From Sphingomonas sp. HMP6 (GTDB lineage: Bacteria > Pseudomonadota > Alphaproteobacteria > Sphingomonadales > Sphingomonadaceae), in assembly GCF_013374095.1 (NCBI RefSeq), contig NZ_AP022672.1, positions 1,735,501-1,799,500 of the forward strand: a DNA stretch of 64,000 nt. Reading direction: 5' to 3'. The position numbers and the translations under genes were made by a program. Each line of letters begins with the position of its first letter. Positions within the stretch are counted from its first letter, which is position 1. The notes beneath the pieces are model-generated. The model made no database searches, was not told where the DNA came from, and saw only the letters and a program-made list of their open reading frames with translations. Shown one piece after another: positions 53,051-62,797 of the stretch.

Positions 53051-53290
53051 TCAACCTGCGACAAAGGGCTGCGTGCCGATGGCCCGGCCCTCCCCATCGG
53101 CACGGATCGCTTCGATCCGGGCCTGTGCCGCATTCAGCCGATCGTCGCAGCGACGTCGCAGCCGGTCTCCGCGCTCGTACAGCGCGATTGCTTGGTCGAG
53201 TGGTGCCTCACCACTCTCTAGCCTTGACACGATCCCCTCCAATTCTTTCAACGCCGCTTCGAACGTCAGCTCTTCAATCGGTATGTCCAT
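53051..53290 (-). CDS. xseB: Exodeoxyribonuclease VII small subunit XseB
   Basis: XseB is the small subunit of exonuclease VII, which degrades single-stranded DNA with XseA. It has 79 residues and the signature LTFEAALKELEGIVSRLESG and ALYERGDRLRRRCDDRLNAA. A longer frame open to 54316 is only the shadow of the dehydrogenase on the other strand. ispA starts 4 nt after the stop. xseA is not in the window. Confidence 0.95.
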   Translation of the reverse strand: MDIPIEELTFEAALKELEGIVSRLESGEAPLDQAIALYERGDRLRRRCDDRLNAAQARIEAIRADGEGRAIGTQPFVAG

Positions 53291-53383
53291 GACGCAGCTA
53301 TGCGGCAGGCAAGCGTTTGGGGTCAAGGATACGCTGGCCTTACTGTGCGTTTGTCGCGCGACACTGATCAGGAACCATACCCA

Positions 53384-54730
53384 ATGTTCACCAGCATCGA
53401 TCCCGCCACCGGCACGCCGGGGGCCTCCTTCGCCGAACTCACCACCGCCGAGCTCGAAACCAAAGTGCAGCGCGCGCACGACGCGTTCCGCGCCTGGCGC
53501 ATCACCGACCATGCGACGCGAACCGACTTGCTGGAGCGGATCGCCGAGCAGTTCGACGCCAACGCACACCGCCTCGCCGAGATCGCCACGCGCGAAATGG
53601 GCAAGACCCTCAAATCCGCGCTGGCCGAGGTCGAGAAATGCGCGGCCGGCTTCCGCCATTATGCGCAGGAAGGCCCGGCGATGCTGGCACCGCGCGAATT
53701 CCCCGGCGGCACCGCGACCTGGCATCCGCTCGGCGCCGTGCTCGCGGTGATGCCGTGGAACTTCCCGTATTGGCAGGTGGTGCGCTTCCTCGCGCCGACG
53801 ATCATGGCGGGCAATGTCGGCCTGTTGAAGCACGCGTCCAACGTCCAGGGCGTCGCCGCCGCGATCGAGGAAATGGTCATCGCGGCGGGCGCGCCTGCGG
53901 GCCTGTTCCAGAATTTGCCGATCAAATCGGACAAGGTCGCCGCGCTCATCGCCGACGACCGCATCGTCGCGGTGACGCTGACCGGCAGCGAGGGCGCGGG
54001 CATGCAAGTCGCCGAGGCGGCAGGCCGCGCGCTGAAAAAGGTCGTGCTCGAACTCGGCGGATCGGACCCGTTCATCGTCATGCCCTCGGCCGATCTCGAT
54101 CTGGCGGCCAAGACCGCAGTGACCGCGCGAATCCAGAACACCGGCCAATCCTGCATCTGCGCCAAGCGGATGATCGTCCACGCCGACGTGTATGATGCGT
54201 TTCTGGAGAAATTCGCGGCTGGCATGAAAGCCGTCGTCGCGGGCGATCCGATGGAGTCGGTCACCGACATGGGCCCCTTGTCGAGCGCGGCGCAGCGGCA
54301 GACTGTGCTCGACCAAATCGCGATGATCGAAGCCGAGGGCGGCAAGCTGCTGCTGGGTGGCGAAGCGCTCCCCGGTAAAGGCGCGTTTATGTCGGCCGGC
54401 ATCCTAGTCGATGTGCCGATCGACCATGCGGTCGCGCAGGAGGAACTATTCGGCCCCGTCGCGATGCTGTTCAAGGCCGACGACATCGACGCCGCGATCA
54501 CCCTCGCCAACGCCGTCCCGTTCGGCTTGGGCTCCTCGGTCTGGACCAACCACGCAGACGAACGCGCCCGCTTCGAACGCGACATCGAAGCCGGCATGAT
54601 CGCCGTCAACGCGATGCTGGCGAGCCAGCCGCACGCCCCGTTCGGCGGCATCAAGCGCTCAGGGCATGGGCGGGAACTGGGTCCCTACGGCCTGCACGAA
54701 TTCATGAATTTGAAGACCGTGCTGGGGTGA
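53384..54730 (+). CDS. NAD(P)-dependent succinate-semialdehyde dehydrogenase-like protein
   Basis: This 448-residue aldehyde dehydrogenase has the PWNFPYWQVVRF cofactor-site block, the Glu in VVLELGGSDPFIV, the catalytic Cys in NTGQSCICAKRMIV and the C-terminal EEQ-type block QEELFGPVAML. Short length and sequence style fit the Sad/YneI group, which oxidises succinate semialdehyde. Start 53384 matches the family; an ATG at 53300 adds unrelated residues. Confidence 0.9.
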   Translation: MFTSIDPATGTPGASFAELTTAELETKVQRAHDAFRAWRITDHATRTDLLERIAEQFDANAHRLAEIATREMGKTLKSALAEVEKCAAGFRHYAQEGPAMLAPREFPGGTATWHPLGAVLAVMPWNFPYWQVVRFLAPTIMAGNVGLLKHASNVQGVAAAIEEMVIAAGAPAGLFQNLPIKSDKVAALIADDRIVAVTLTGSEGAGMQVAEAAGRALKKVVLELGGSDPFIVMPSADLDLAAKTAVTARIQNTGQSCICAKRMIVHADVYDAFLEKFAAGMKAVVAGDPMESVTDMGPLSSAAQRQTVLDQIAMIEAEGGKLLLGGEALPGKGAFMSAGILVDVPIDHAVAQEELFGPVAMLFKADDIDAAITLANAVPFGLGSSVWTNHADERARFERDIEAGMIAVNAMLASQPHAPFGGIKRSGHGRELGPYGLHEFMNLKTVLG

Positions 54731-55352
54731 CGCGGGGCGGGACGAGTGTGTGCTTTTCGTAGATTCCAGCCCATCTTTTCCACGATGCAACGGACCAGAA
54801 GCAGACTTTCGCTCCCTCTTACAGACCGTTCGCAGGAGCGTAGGATTCGTAAAAGTAGGAAGACTCGTCGCCAAGGTCGTGCTTAGAGATTTTAAATGAC
54901 CCACAAACTATCTTGACAGAGCGCGGTTTCAATCGGGCAATTTCCCTATTAAATGCCCGTGCCCAGTTGAGCCGTGTTATTCCGCACTTGGAGTATGGGG
55001 GCTCTGCGTCGTCCATGTATTGCTCTGAAGTATAAAGTTCTTTTAACAATTTGGACTGCACGAATTCGACACTATTTGTCGTTAGACCGGGCGAGCAGTC
55101 ACCTCGCGATGTGGGCTCGATCCCCGGCACGCGCCAATGGGATTGATAGCCATTATGATTGAAGATAAAAACCCTACTATCGCCGTCCCGAACAGAACGA
55201 CGCGCGGCTTCTGTCGCGGTACCTCGCATGTCGTGCATGCAAACTGCATAGGAAACTGAAGAATTTTTATTCGGGGCGCCGCGCGGCATATTTGCACTGC
55301 GGTTGTTCGGTGCGCTTCCGTAGTCACAGCCAGCACACGCCAAAAAGGCTAG

Positions 55353-56998
55353 CCCGTAAAATTCACGAGGCTGTTGGTTTTGGGGTTTTGCGCGGTTCGG
55401 ATGTGGGCTCTCTCGGCGCAAGGCGCACCTGATCACGACGCCTGTTTCATCGCGGGTTTTCGAGAGGTTTGCGGAGCTTCTGGACGGGGGCGGTGTCGGC
55501 GGCACGGCCGCACTGGCTAGGTCGGCGCCGGGCAGAGGGCGCGAGCGATCTGCCGGAACGTATCCGCCTCGGGGCAAGCGCTGGCGAAGGCGATGCGGAT
55601 GCGGGTGGCGGTTTCGATGACGCGGGCGGCGAGCTTGATCAGGCGCAGCCGGATGGTGGCGAACTCGGCGGTTCGCAGCGCGGCAGTCGCAGGCATCGCG
55701 TGGCGCAGCTTCCACATGAGCCAGTAGGCGGCAGTATGCAGGATCAGGCGCATCTGATTGGCGTTGGCGCTGCGGCACGAGGTGCGGTCGCTTTTGAGCT
55801 GCGCTTTGTGCAGCTTAATCAGGTTCTCGGCCTGACCACGGGCGCAATACAGCGTGTCATAGATCCGCTCTGCGCTGCCGTCCTGAAGCGAAGTGACGAC
55901 GAAGCGGATATCGAGCCCGAGCGTGCTGGCCTCGATGCGCGCCACGACCCGGCGTGTGGCCTCCCCCCAGCTCTTCGCGGCGTAGCGCGTCTCGGCATAG
56001 CGGCGCAGTTCGACTAATTTGCGCACCGCGCGGTCAGTCGCGCAGGCATCACCTTGGGTCACGATGACGGGATCGGCGTGCAGCGCTCGGTTGCCCGGCA
56101 AGCCAAAAATATAGTCGACGCCGTTGGCCTCGCACCACGCCATGATCTCGGGTCGGCCGTAGTGGCCATCGCCGCGCAGCGTGATCGCGGTATCAGGCCA
56201 GTAGCGGCGGATACGGCGGATCAGCCGCCGGACATGTCCGGCGACTTCGGCGCCCGAGGGGGTCTTGCCGGTGCGCAACAGCATCGCCACCGGGCGGCCC
56301 GTCGCCGTGTCGTAAACGTGGATCGGCAAAAAGCACCGCTCACCGTAATGGCCATTCCAAAAGGACAGCTGCTGCGCGCCGTGAACAACATTGACCGTGT
56401 CGTCGATGTCGAGCGTGACCGCCGCTGGCGGCGCGGGATAGCTCGCGCAGTAAATATCCACCAACGCCCCCGTCAGGCGCACCAGCTCGCGCGTCGTCGG
56501 GGCGTTTTCCCAGCGACACATCGTCGGTTGGCTCGCCAGGCCAACCGGTCCTTCGGGACATTTGCCCAGGGCCAGCTTGAAGCCCGGGTCATGGCGCAAG
56601 GCATCGAGATCGTTGGCATCCTCGTAGCCGCAAGCAATCGCCAGCATCCGAGCGCGCAGGATATCCGCCTTGCCGTGGATGACGCGGCTTTGGTCGCGCG
56701 GATCGGCAATGCAGGCGGCGAGCCGATCGGCAATCCCCATCTGCCGCTCGGCCTGACCGAGCAGCAGCACGCCGCCGTCCGACGTCAACCTGCCGCCGTC
56801 AAAGGCAGCAGACACTTTCTTGCGACCAATGGCTGGAAAGCCAAAGCAGGCTCGCTTATCGTCGCTTTCGGCGGATGTAGGCTGTGGCATTTTTTGCCTC
56901 GTGGCAGGACTGGTTTAGACACCCATATTCCTACTGCAAAGCAAAGGCTTACGCTACATCCGCCAACCCAAAATCACCCCCCCGGTGAATTATCCGGG
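55353..56998 (-). mobile_element. IS1380-family element, copy 1 (1646 bp)
   Basis: The ends are imperfect inverted repeats: the left reads CCCGTAAAATTCACGAGG and the right, on the minus strand, CCCGGATAATTCACCGGG. A 4-bp target duplication CTAG flanks it (55349-55352 and 56999-57002). It carries one transposase gene and no passenger. It interrupts the lipoprotein gene. Confidence 0.88.
55517..56890 (-). CDS. IS1380-family transposase (copy 1)
   Basis: This 457-residue DDE transposase has the family hallmark TLDIDDTVNVVHGAQQLSFW with the first acidic residues, RGDGHYGRPEIMAWCEANGV with the next, and a late CARGQAENLIKLHKAQLKSD block with Glu. It appears intact and may be active. Scattered substitutions distinguish it from copy 2. 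Confidence 0.93.
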   Translation of the reverse strand: MPQPTSAESDDKRACFGFPAIGRKKVSAAFDGGRLTSDGGVLLLGQAERQMGIADRLAACIADPRDQSRVIHGKADILRARMLAIACGYEDANDLDALRHDPGFKLALGKCPEGPVGLASQPTMCRWENAPTTRELVRLTGALVDIYCASYPAPPAAVTLDIDDTVNVVHGAQQLSFWNGHYGERCFLPIHVYDTATGRPVAMLLRTGKTPSGAEVAGHVRRLIRRIRRYWPDTAITLRGDGHYGRPEIMAWCEANGVDYIFGLPGNRALHADPVIVTQGDACATDRAVRKLVELRRYAETRYAAKSWGEATRRVVARIEASTLGLDIRFVVTSLQDGSAERIYDTLYCARGQAENLIKLHKAQLKSDRTSCRSANANQMRLILHTAAYWLMWKLRHAMPATAALRTAEFATIRLRLIKLAARVIETATRIRIAFASACPEADTFRQIARALCPAPT

Positions 56999-57284
56999 CT
57001 AGGAGGGCGACCGCCAGATTACTATCGACTACTGAGTGGTGGCGCAAACTCATTTGCGTGAGCTTATCAAACAACCGGATTACGGCAAGCCTTGAGGACT
57101 GATGCAAGGTATAGGTTGGGCGAAAGCGGAAGTCCGGCGACTGTCCTACACCGCAAAAATTTGCGACACTGCCCGCTCGGCTCTTTCTCATCTTCAACCC
57201 CGCGTTCCACACGAATGCTGTTCGTCGCCTGCCGCTACGCCCCTCCACAACTGGCGGAAGCAACCGGTTTACGCCTAACCTTAG

Positions 57285-58921
57285 CCTGATCTATTCACCG
57301 GCAGCGTTTCTCAGCCGATGGGTCAGCGCAGGCGTCGTGTAGCCGCAGGCAGGGCGCATGGGTCCCAAGCGCCTGTCTCATCGCGGGTTCACAGTTTGGG
57401 GCGGAGTTGATGGGCGGGGTTCGTTTGGCGGCCACTGCCGCATCGATCATGGTCCCGTGGTGCGCAAGTTGAGCGCGATGGATCGGAACAGCGCGGCATC
57501 GGGACAGGCGCTTGCGAAGGCGATGCGGATGCGGCTGGTGGTTTCGACGACGCGCGCGGCGACCTTGAGCAGCCGCAGGCGGATGGTCGCGAACTCGGCG
57601 GTGCGGAGCGTGGCGGTTGCGGGCATAGCGTGCCGCACGGCCCACATCAGCCAGTAGGCGGCGGTGTGAAGGATGAGCCGCATCTGATTGGCGTTGGCCG
57701 AGCAGCAGGAGGTTCGGTCGCTCTTCAGCTGCGTTTTATGCAGCTTGATCAAGTTTTCCGCCTGGCCGCGGGCGCAGTAAAGCGTGTCATAGATCCGTTC
57801 AGCGCTGCCCTCGGCAAGCGAGGTGACAACGAGGCGGATGTCGAGGCCGAGGCTGCTCGCCTCGATGCGAGCAACGACGCGACGTTCGGTATTCCCCCAG
57901 GTTTTCGCAGCGTAGCGCGTCTCTGCGTAACGCCTTAGTTCGACCAGTCCCTGCAATGCCCGGTCGGTCGCGCAGGCATCGCCTTCCCGAACGATGACGG
58001 GATCGGCGTGGAGCGTGCGGTTGCCGGGCAGCCCGAAGATGTAGTCGATTCCGTTCGCCTCGCACCAGGCCATCGGCTCTGGCCGACCGTAATGACCATC
58101 GCCGCGCAGCGTGATCCGGGTATCGGGCCAGTGGCGACGGATACGTCGCACGAGCCGGCGAACATGGCCGGCGACTTCCTTGCCCGACGGCGTTTTGCCG
58201 GTGCGCAGCAGCATCGCAACCGGCCGCCCGGTAGCGGTGTCGTAGACATGGATCGGCAGGAAGCAGCGCTCGCCGTAGTGGCCGTTCCAGAAAGAGAGCT
58301 GCTGCGCGCCGTGTACGACGTCGACGGTATCATCGATGTCGAGCGTCACCGCCGCAGGTGGCACGGGGTAGCTCGCGCAATAAAGGTCGACCAGCGTACC
58401 GGTCAGACGGATCAACTCGCGCGTAGTCGGCGCGTTTTCCCACCGGCTCATCGTCGGCTGGCTGGCCAGCCCGAACGGATCACCCGGCAGTTTGCCGAGC
58501 GCCAGCTTGAACCCTGGATCATGCCGCAGGGCGTCGAGATCATTGGCGTCTTCATACCCACACGAGATCGCGAGCATGCGGGCGCGCAAGATGTCGGCGA
58601 CCCGGTGGATCACCCGACCCTGATCGCGCGGATCAGCGATGCAGGCGGCGAGCCGATCCGCGATCCCCAACCGCCGCTCGGCCTGTGCGAGCAGTAGCAC
58701 GCCGCCGTCCGACGTCAGCCGACCGCCGTCGAACGCGGCGGTGATTTTTCGACCACGAATGGCTGGGAAGGTGAAGGAGAACCCACTATCGTCGGCCATG
58801 GCGGTCGTGGCACTTTCTGTCTGGAGCAGAGGGATGGCGTAAGCACCCTTTCTCTACTCCAAACCAAAGACTTAGACCACGATCGCCACCACCGATTATC
58901 GCTCCCGATGAATAATCCGGG
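57285..58921 (-). mobile_element. IS1380-family element, copy 2 (1637 bp)
   Basis: The left end CCTGATCTATTCACCGGC and the right end, on the minus strand, CCCGGATTATTCATCGGG form imperfect inverted repeats. A 4-bp duplication TTAG flanks it (57281-57284 and 58922-58925). It lies 282 nt from copy 1 in the same orientation. It sits 24 nt behind the stop of the quinone oxidoreductase gene and breaks no recognisable gene. The 57003-57284 stretch between the copies holds only the lipoprotein 5' end and its leader. Confidence 0.88.
57447..58799 (-). CDS. IS1380-family transposase (copy 2)
   Basis: This 450-residue transposase has the same motif set as copy 1 (LDIDDTVDVVHGAQQLSFW, RGDGHYGRPEPMAWCEANGI, ARGQAENLIKLHKTQLKSD). 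The N-terminus is shorter and many positions differ, so the two are related but distinct elements, not a recent duplication. Confidence 0.93.
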   Translation of the reverse strand: MADDSGFSFTFPAIRGRKITAAFDGGRLTSDGGVLLLAQAERRLGIADRLAACIADPRDQGRVIHRVADILRARMLAISCGYEDANDLDALRHDPGFKLALGKLPGDPFGLASQPTMSRWENAPTTRELIRLTGTLVDLYCASYPVPPAAVTLDIDDTVDVVHGAQQLSFWNGHYGERCFLPIHVYDTATGRPVAMLLRTGKTPSGKEVAGHVRRLVRRIRRHWPDTRITLRGDGHYGRPEPMAWCEANGIDYIFGLPGNRTLHADPVIVREGDACATDRALQGLVELRRYAETRYAAKTWGNTERRVVARIEASSLGLDIRLVVTSLAEGSAERIYDTLYCARGQAENLIKLHKTQLKSDRTSCCSANANQMRLILHTAAYWLMWAVRHAMPATATLRTAEFATIRLRLLKVAARVVETTSRIRIAFASACPDAALFRSIALNLRTTGP

Positions 58922-58944
58922 TTAGCCTAACCTTCCGCGCTAAC

Positions 58945-59943
58945 CTACAGCGTCAGCACGATCTTCCCGACATGATCGCCCGCCTCCATCCGCGCATGCG
59001 CGGCGGGGGCTTCCTCCAGCGGGTAGGTGCGGTCGATCGCCGGCTTCAACCGCCCGGCCTCGACATGCGGCCACACCATCCGGTGCAACTCGTCGGCGAC
59101 CATCGATTTGAACGCGGCGTCCCTTGGCCGCAGCGTCGATCCGGTCAGCGTGAGCCGCCGGCGCATCACCTCGAAGATCGGGATCGTCGCCATCAGCCCG
59201 CCCTGCACCGCGATCGACACGTGCCGCCCGTCATCGGCCAGACACTGCAAATTGCGCGGCACATAGTCCCCGCCGACCATGTCGAGCACCGCCGCGCAGC
59301 CCTTCCCGTCGGTGATCTCCGCCACCCGCGCCACGAAATCCTCGGTCTTGTAATTGATCGCATGCGCCGCGCCCAGGCCGCGCGACGCCGCGCACTTCTC
59401 GTCCGATCCCGCCGTTACGATCACGCGCAGCCCGAAGATCGTGCCCAAGGCAATCGCCATCGTACCGATCCCGCTGGTGCCGCCATGCACCAGCACGGTA
59501 TCGCCCTCGGTCGCGTAGGCGCGTTCGAACAAATTGGTCCACACGGTGAACAAGGTCTCGGGAATGGCCGCCGCCTCGATCATCGACAGCGCCTCGGGCA
59601 CCGGCAGCACCTGTCCCGCCGCCACCGCGACATATTCGGCATAGCCGCCGCCGCCGAGCAGGGCGCACACCGGCTGCCCGGTCATGTCGATCGCCAGATC
59701 GTCATGCTGCGCAACGACCGTGCCGGCGACTTCCAGTCCCGGGATCGACGGCGCGCCCGGCGGCGGGGCGTAGCCGCCCTTGCGCTGCAGCACGTCGGGC
59801 CGGTTGACCCCCGCCGCCGCCACACGGATCAGCACTTCGCCAGGGCCGGGCACCGGCACCGGCCGATCGACCACGCACAGCACCTCCGGTCCACCGGGGG
59901 CCGCGGGATCGATCGCGCGCATCGTTTTGGCTATTCCGTCCAT
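58945..59943 (-). CDS. NAD(P)H:quinone oxidoreductase (PIG3/Qor-like MDR protein)
   Basis: This 332-residue medium-chain dehydrogenase/reductase has a GroES-like N-terminus with GPGEVLIRVAAAGVNRPDVL and an NADPH-binding Rossmann domain with VHGGTSGIGTMAIALG. It lacks the zinc-binding cysteines of true alcohol dehydrogenases, as quinone oxidoreductases do. An alternative start at 59922 would shorten it by seven residues. It is a single gene, next to the second IS element. Confidence 0.88.
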   Translation of the reverse strand: MDGIAKTMRAIDPAAPGGPEVLCVVDRPVPVPGPGEVLIRVAAAGVNRPDVLQRKGGYAPPPGAPSIPGLEVAGTVVAQHDDLAIDMTGQPVCALLGGGGYAEYVAVAAGQVLPVPEALSMIEAAAIPETLFTVWTNLFERAYATEGDTVLVHGGTSGIGTMAIALGTIFGLRVIVTAGSDEKCAASRGLGAAHAINYKTEDFVARVAEITDGKGCAAVLDMVGGDYVPRNLQCLADDGRHVSIAVQGGLMATIPIFEVMRRRLTLTGSTLRPRDAAFKSMVADELHRMVWPHVEAGRLKPAIDRTYPLEEAPAAHARMEAGDHVGKIVLTL

Positions 59944-60023
59944 CGGTCGCGCGCCTCGTTTTACCTGTCACTACGTACGGCGCCTTATTGACATGGGGCC
60001 GCGTCGGGTCAACGATCGTGTCC

Positions 60024-60221
60024 ATGGACCTCGACGAGTTTCTCCCGAAAAATGCGGGCGATCCGCTCGCTGCGCTGATCGCGCAGGACCTCGACCCGTT
60101 GTCGGTCAAGGAACTGGACGCGCGGATCGCGGCGCTCGAAGGCGAAATCGCGCGAACCCGCCGAAAAATGCAGACCGCCGTAACGCACCGCGCGTCTGCG
60201 CACGATCTGTTCAAGTCATGA
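60024..60221 (+). CDS. DUF1192 small protein
   Basis: This 65-residue protein matches the alphaproteobacterial DUF1192 pattern DLDPLSVKELDARIAALEGE, followed by a short coiled coil and a C-terminal AHDLFK. The ATG at 60024 gives the family length; a frame from 59988 adds 12 residues. The function is unknown. It is divergent from the quinone oxidoreductase gene. Confidence 0.85.
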   Translation: MDLDEFLPKNAGDPLAALIAQDLDPLSVKELDARIAALEGEIARTRRKMQTAVTHRASAHDLFKS

Positions 60222-60347
60222 CGAGGGTGCATCCGGGAGACAGGAAATCCGGATGCGGTTTTCAAGTGCTTGTCACACCGGACTTGGCTTCCGACATAGG
60301 CGCAAAGGGTCGCGCGTCCCCAGCGACCCGCATGGAGTAAAGAACCG

Positions 60348-62678
60348 ATGCCATCCTTCGCCTCTGCGCTGGAAACCACGCTTCACAAGGCGCTCGAAGC
60401 GGCCTCCTCGCGCCGCCACGAATATGCGACACTCGAACATCTGCTGTTCGCGCTGATCGATGATGAACATGCGTCGAAAGTGATGGAATCGTGCGGCGTC
60501 GATACCGCCGAGTTGACCACGACGGTCCGCCATTATCTCGATACCGAGCTTGAGGCGCTGAAGGTCGACGCGGCCACCGACCCCTCCCCCACCAGCGGGT
60601 TCCAGCGTGTGGTCCAGCGCGCCATCCTCCACGTCCAATCGTCGGGCCGCGATGAAGTGACCGGCGCCAACGTGCTGGTCGCTTTGTTCAGCGAGCGCGA
60701 GAGCTACGCCGTTTATTTCCTGCAGCAGCAGGACATGAGCCGCCTCGACGCGGTCAGCTTTATCAGCCACGGCGTCGGCAAGGGCGGTGCCGGACCCGAA
60801 GCCGCGGCGCCCAAGGGTGCGGAGGAAGAGAAGCCGCAAAAGGTCGGCGAGAAGGGCAAGAGCGAGAGCGCGCTCAAGCAATTCTGCGTCGATCTCAACG
60901 AGAAGGCCAAGAAGGGCAAGGTCGACCCGCTGATCGGCCGCGGCCCCGAGGTCGATCGGACCGTTCAGATCCTGTGCCGCCGATCGAAGAACAACCCGCT
61001 GTATGTCGGCGATCCCGGCGTCGGCAAGACCGCGATCGCCGAGGGCCTTGCGCGCAAGATCGTCGAAGGCAACGTGCCCGAAGTGCTGCTGCCCGCCGTC
61101 ATCTACTCGCTCGACATGGGCGCGTTGCTGGCGGGCACGCGGTATCGCGGTGACTTCGAGGAGCGGCTCAAGGCCGTCGTGACCGAGCTCGAAAAGATGC
61201 CCGACGCGATCCTGTTCATCGACGAGATCCACACCGTGATCGGTGCCGGCGCGACCAGCGGCGGGGCGATGGACGCCTCGAACTTGCTCAAGCCCGCGCT
61301 GTCGGGCGGGACGATCCGCTGCATCGGCTCGACCACGTACAAGGAATTCCGCAACCATTTCGAGAAGGACCGCGCACTTCTGCGGCGCTTCCAGAAGATC
61401 GACGTGAACGAACCGACGATCGAGGACACGATCAAGATCCTCACGGGTCTGCGCTCGGCGTTCGAGGATCACCACAAGGTGAAATACACCCCCGACGCGA
61501 TCAAGGCCGCAGTCGAGCTGTCGTCGCGCTACATCAATGACCGCAAGCTGCCGGACAAGGCGATCGACGTGATCGACGAGGTCGGCGCGATGCAGATGCT
61601 GGTGCCGCTCGCCAAGCGTAAGAAGACGATTACCACGCGTGAGATCGAGCAGGTCATCGCCACGATGGCGCGCATCCCGCCGAAATCGGTCTCGACCGAC
61701 GACACCAAGGCGCTCGAATCGCTCGAAACGGATCTCAAGCGCGTCGTTTTCGGGCAGAATGCCGCGATCGAGAAGCTCGCCTCGGCGATCAAGCTCAGCC
61801 GCGCGGGCTTGCGCGATCCGGAGAAGCCGATCGGCAATTATCTGTTCACCGGGCCGACCGGCGTCGGCAAGACCGAAGTCGCCAAGCAGCTTGCCCACAT
61901 CATGGGCATTCCGCTCCAGCGCTTCGACATGTCGGAATATATGGAGCGGCATTCGGTCTCGCGGCTGATCGGCGCGCCTCCGGGCTATGTCGGGTTTGAC
62001 CAGGGCGGTCTGCTTACCGACGCGATCGATCAGCAGCCGCATTCGGTGCTGTTGCTCGACGAGATCGAGAAGGCGCATCCCGACCTGTTCAACATCCTGC
62101 TGCAGGTAATGGACAACGGGCGGCTGACCGACCAGCACGGCAAGACGGTCGATTTCCGCAACGTCATCCTGATCATGACGACCAACGCGGGCGCGTCCGA
62201 TATGGCGCGCGAGACCTTGGGCTTCGGCAACCTCACCCGCGAGGGCGAGGATGAGCAAGCGGTCCAGAAGATGTTCACGCCCGAGTTCCGCAACCGCTTG
62301 GATGCGATCGTGCCGTTCGGTTATCTACCGACCGAAGTGGTCGCGCGCGTGGTCGACAAGTTCATCCTCCAGCTCGAATTGCAGCTGGCGGACCGCAACG
62401 TCCACATCAATCTCGACGACGAATCGAAGGCGTGGCTCACCACCAAGGGCTATGACAAGCTCTACGGCGCACGACCGATGGGCCGCCTGATCCAGGAGAA
62501 GATCAAGCAGCCGCTCGCCGAGGAGTTGCTGTTCGGCAAGCTCGTCCATGGCGGCGAGGTGACGGTGAAGATGAAGGAGGGCGCCCTGTCCTTCGAAATC
62601 ACGCCCGCCCCGCCCAAGAAGCCCAAGAAAAAGGGCGCGTCGGCCAAGATCGACAAGGACACGACCTCAGCCAAGTAG
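60348..62678 (+). CDS. clpA: ATP-dependent Clp protease ATP-binding subunit ClpA
   Basis: ClpA unfolds substrates, often N-degrons brought by ClpS, for the ClpP protease. The protein has 776 residues, with the double Clp_N repeat (about 1-140), AAA-1 with [15 protein letters not shown] and [16 protein letters not shown]-2 with [14 protein letters not shown] and [14 protein letters not shown], and ClpP-docking-type features near the C-terminus. The last 25 residues are Lys/Pro-rich. clpS is not adjacent on this side. Confidence 0.96.
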   Translation: MPSFASALETTLHKALEAASSRRHEYATLEHLLFALIDDEHASKVMESCGVDTAELTTTVRHYLDTELEALKVDAATDPSPTSGFQRVVQRAILHVQSSGRDEVTGANVLVALFSERESYAVYFLQQQDMSRLDAVSFISHGVGKGGAGPEAAAPKGAEEEKPQKVGEKGKSESALKQFCVDLNEKAKKGKVDPLIGRGPEVDRTVQILCRRSKNNPLYVGDPGVGKTAIAEGLARKIVEGNVPEVLLPAVIYSLDMGALLAGTRYRGDFEERLKAVVTELEKMPDAILFIDEIHTVIGAGATSGGAMDASNLLKPALSGGTIRCIGSTTYKEFRNHFEKDRALLRRFQKIDVNEPTIEDTIKILTGLRSAFEDHHKVKYTPDAIKAAVELSSRYINDRKLPDKAIDVIDEVGAMQMLVPLAKRKKTITTREIEQVIATMARIPPKSVSTDDTKALESLETDLKRVVFGQNAAIEKLASAIKLSRAGLRDPEKPIGNYLFTGPTGVGKTEVAKQLAHIMGIPLQRFDMSEYMERHSVSRLIGAPPGYVGFDQGGLLTDAIDQQPHSVLLLDEIEKAHPDLFNILLQVMDNGRLTDQHGKTVDFRNVILIMTTNAGASDMARETLGFGNLTREGEDEQAVQKMFTPEFRNRLDAIVPFGYLPTEVVARVVDKFILQLELQLADRNVHINLDDESKAWLTTKGYDKLYGARPMGRLIQEKIKQPLAEELLFGKLVHGGEVTVKMKEGALSFEITPAPPKKPKKKGASAKIDKDTTSAK

Positions 62679-62691
62679 AATCACCTTCTCG

Positions 62692-62723
62692 GATGGGCCC
62701 GGTGCGACAGCGTCGGGCCCATC
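62692..62723 (+). terminator. Probable clpA terminator
   Basis: A 10-bp stem (GATGGGCCCG with CGGGCCCATC) with a 12-nt loop begins 13 nt past the clpA stop. The tail is only moderately T-rich (GTGCGTTTGG). Confidence 0.55.
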
Positions 62724-62797
62724 GTGCGTTTGGCGGTCGGTTACGGACCGGGCACGGTGTTTACCATCTATTGGGAAACGGCGGGCTATGACGCGAT

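Larger units (their letters stand above)
54819..57053 (-). pseudogene. Low-GC lipoprotein gene split by an IS1380 element
   Basis: The gene is recovered by removing the element at 55353-56998 and one CTAG copy. The 5' part is 57053-57003 (17 codons, MSLRHHSVVDSNLAVAL); the 3' part is 55352-54819. Joined in frame they give a 194-residue lipoprotein with a signal region LAVALLAFLACAGC and lipobox cysteine near residue 26. The mature part, with NHNGYQSHWRVPGIEP, is unfamiliar. Base composition is AT-richer than the neighbours, suggesting transfer. After insertion the 3' part has lost its start, so the gene is probably dead. Confidence 0.8.

Noticed and set aside
53291-54316. Long minus-strand frame in front of xseB
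   Set aside because: It is antisense to the conserved aldehyde dehydrogenase. XseB has its normal 79-residue length from 53290.
55353-55778. Open minus frame from the IS element into the lipoprotein remnant, seemingly a 319-residue protein
   Set aside because: The N-terminal part is element sequence read out of the transposase frame. The true 5' end lies beyond the element at 57053.
59988-60016. TTGACA at 59988-59993 as a -35 element for the DUF1192 gene
   Set aside because: The hexamer 17 nt later (AACGAT) is a poor -10 and would start the RNA almost on the ATG. Evidence is too weak to list.
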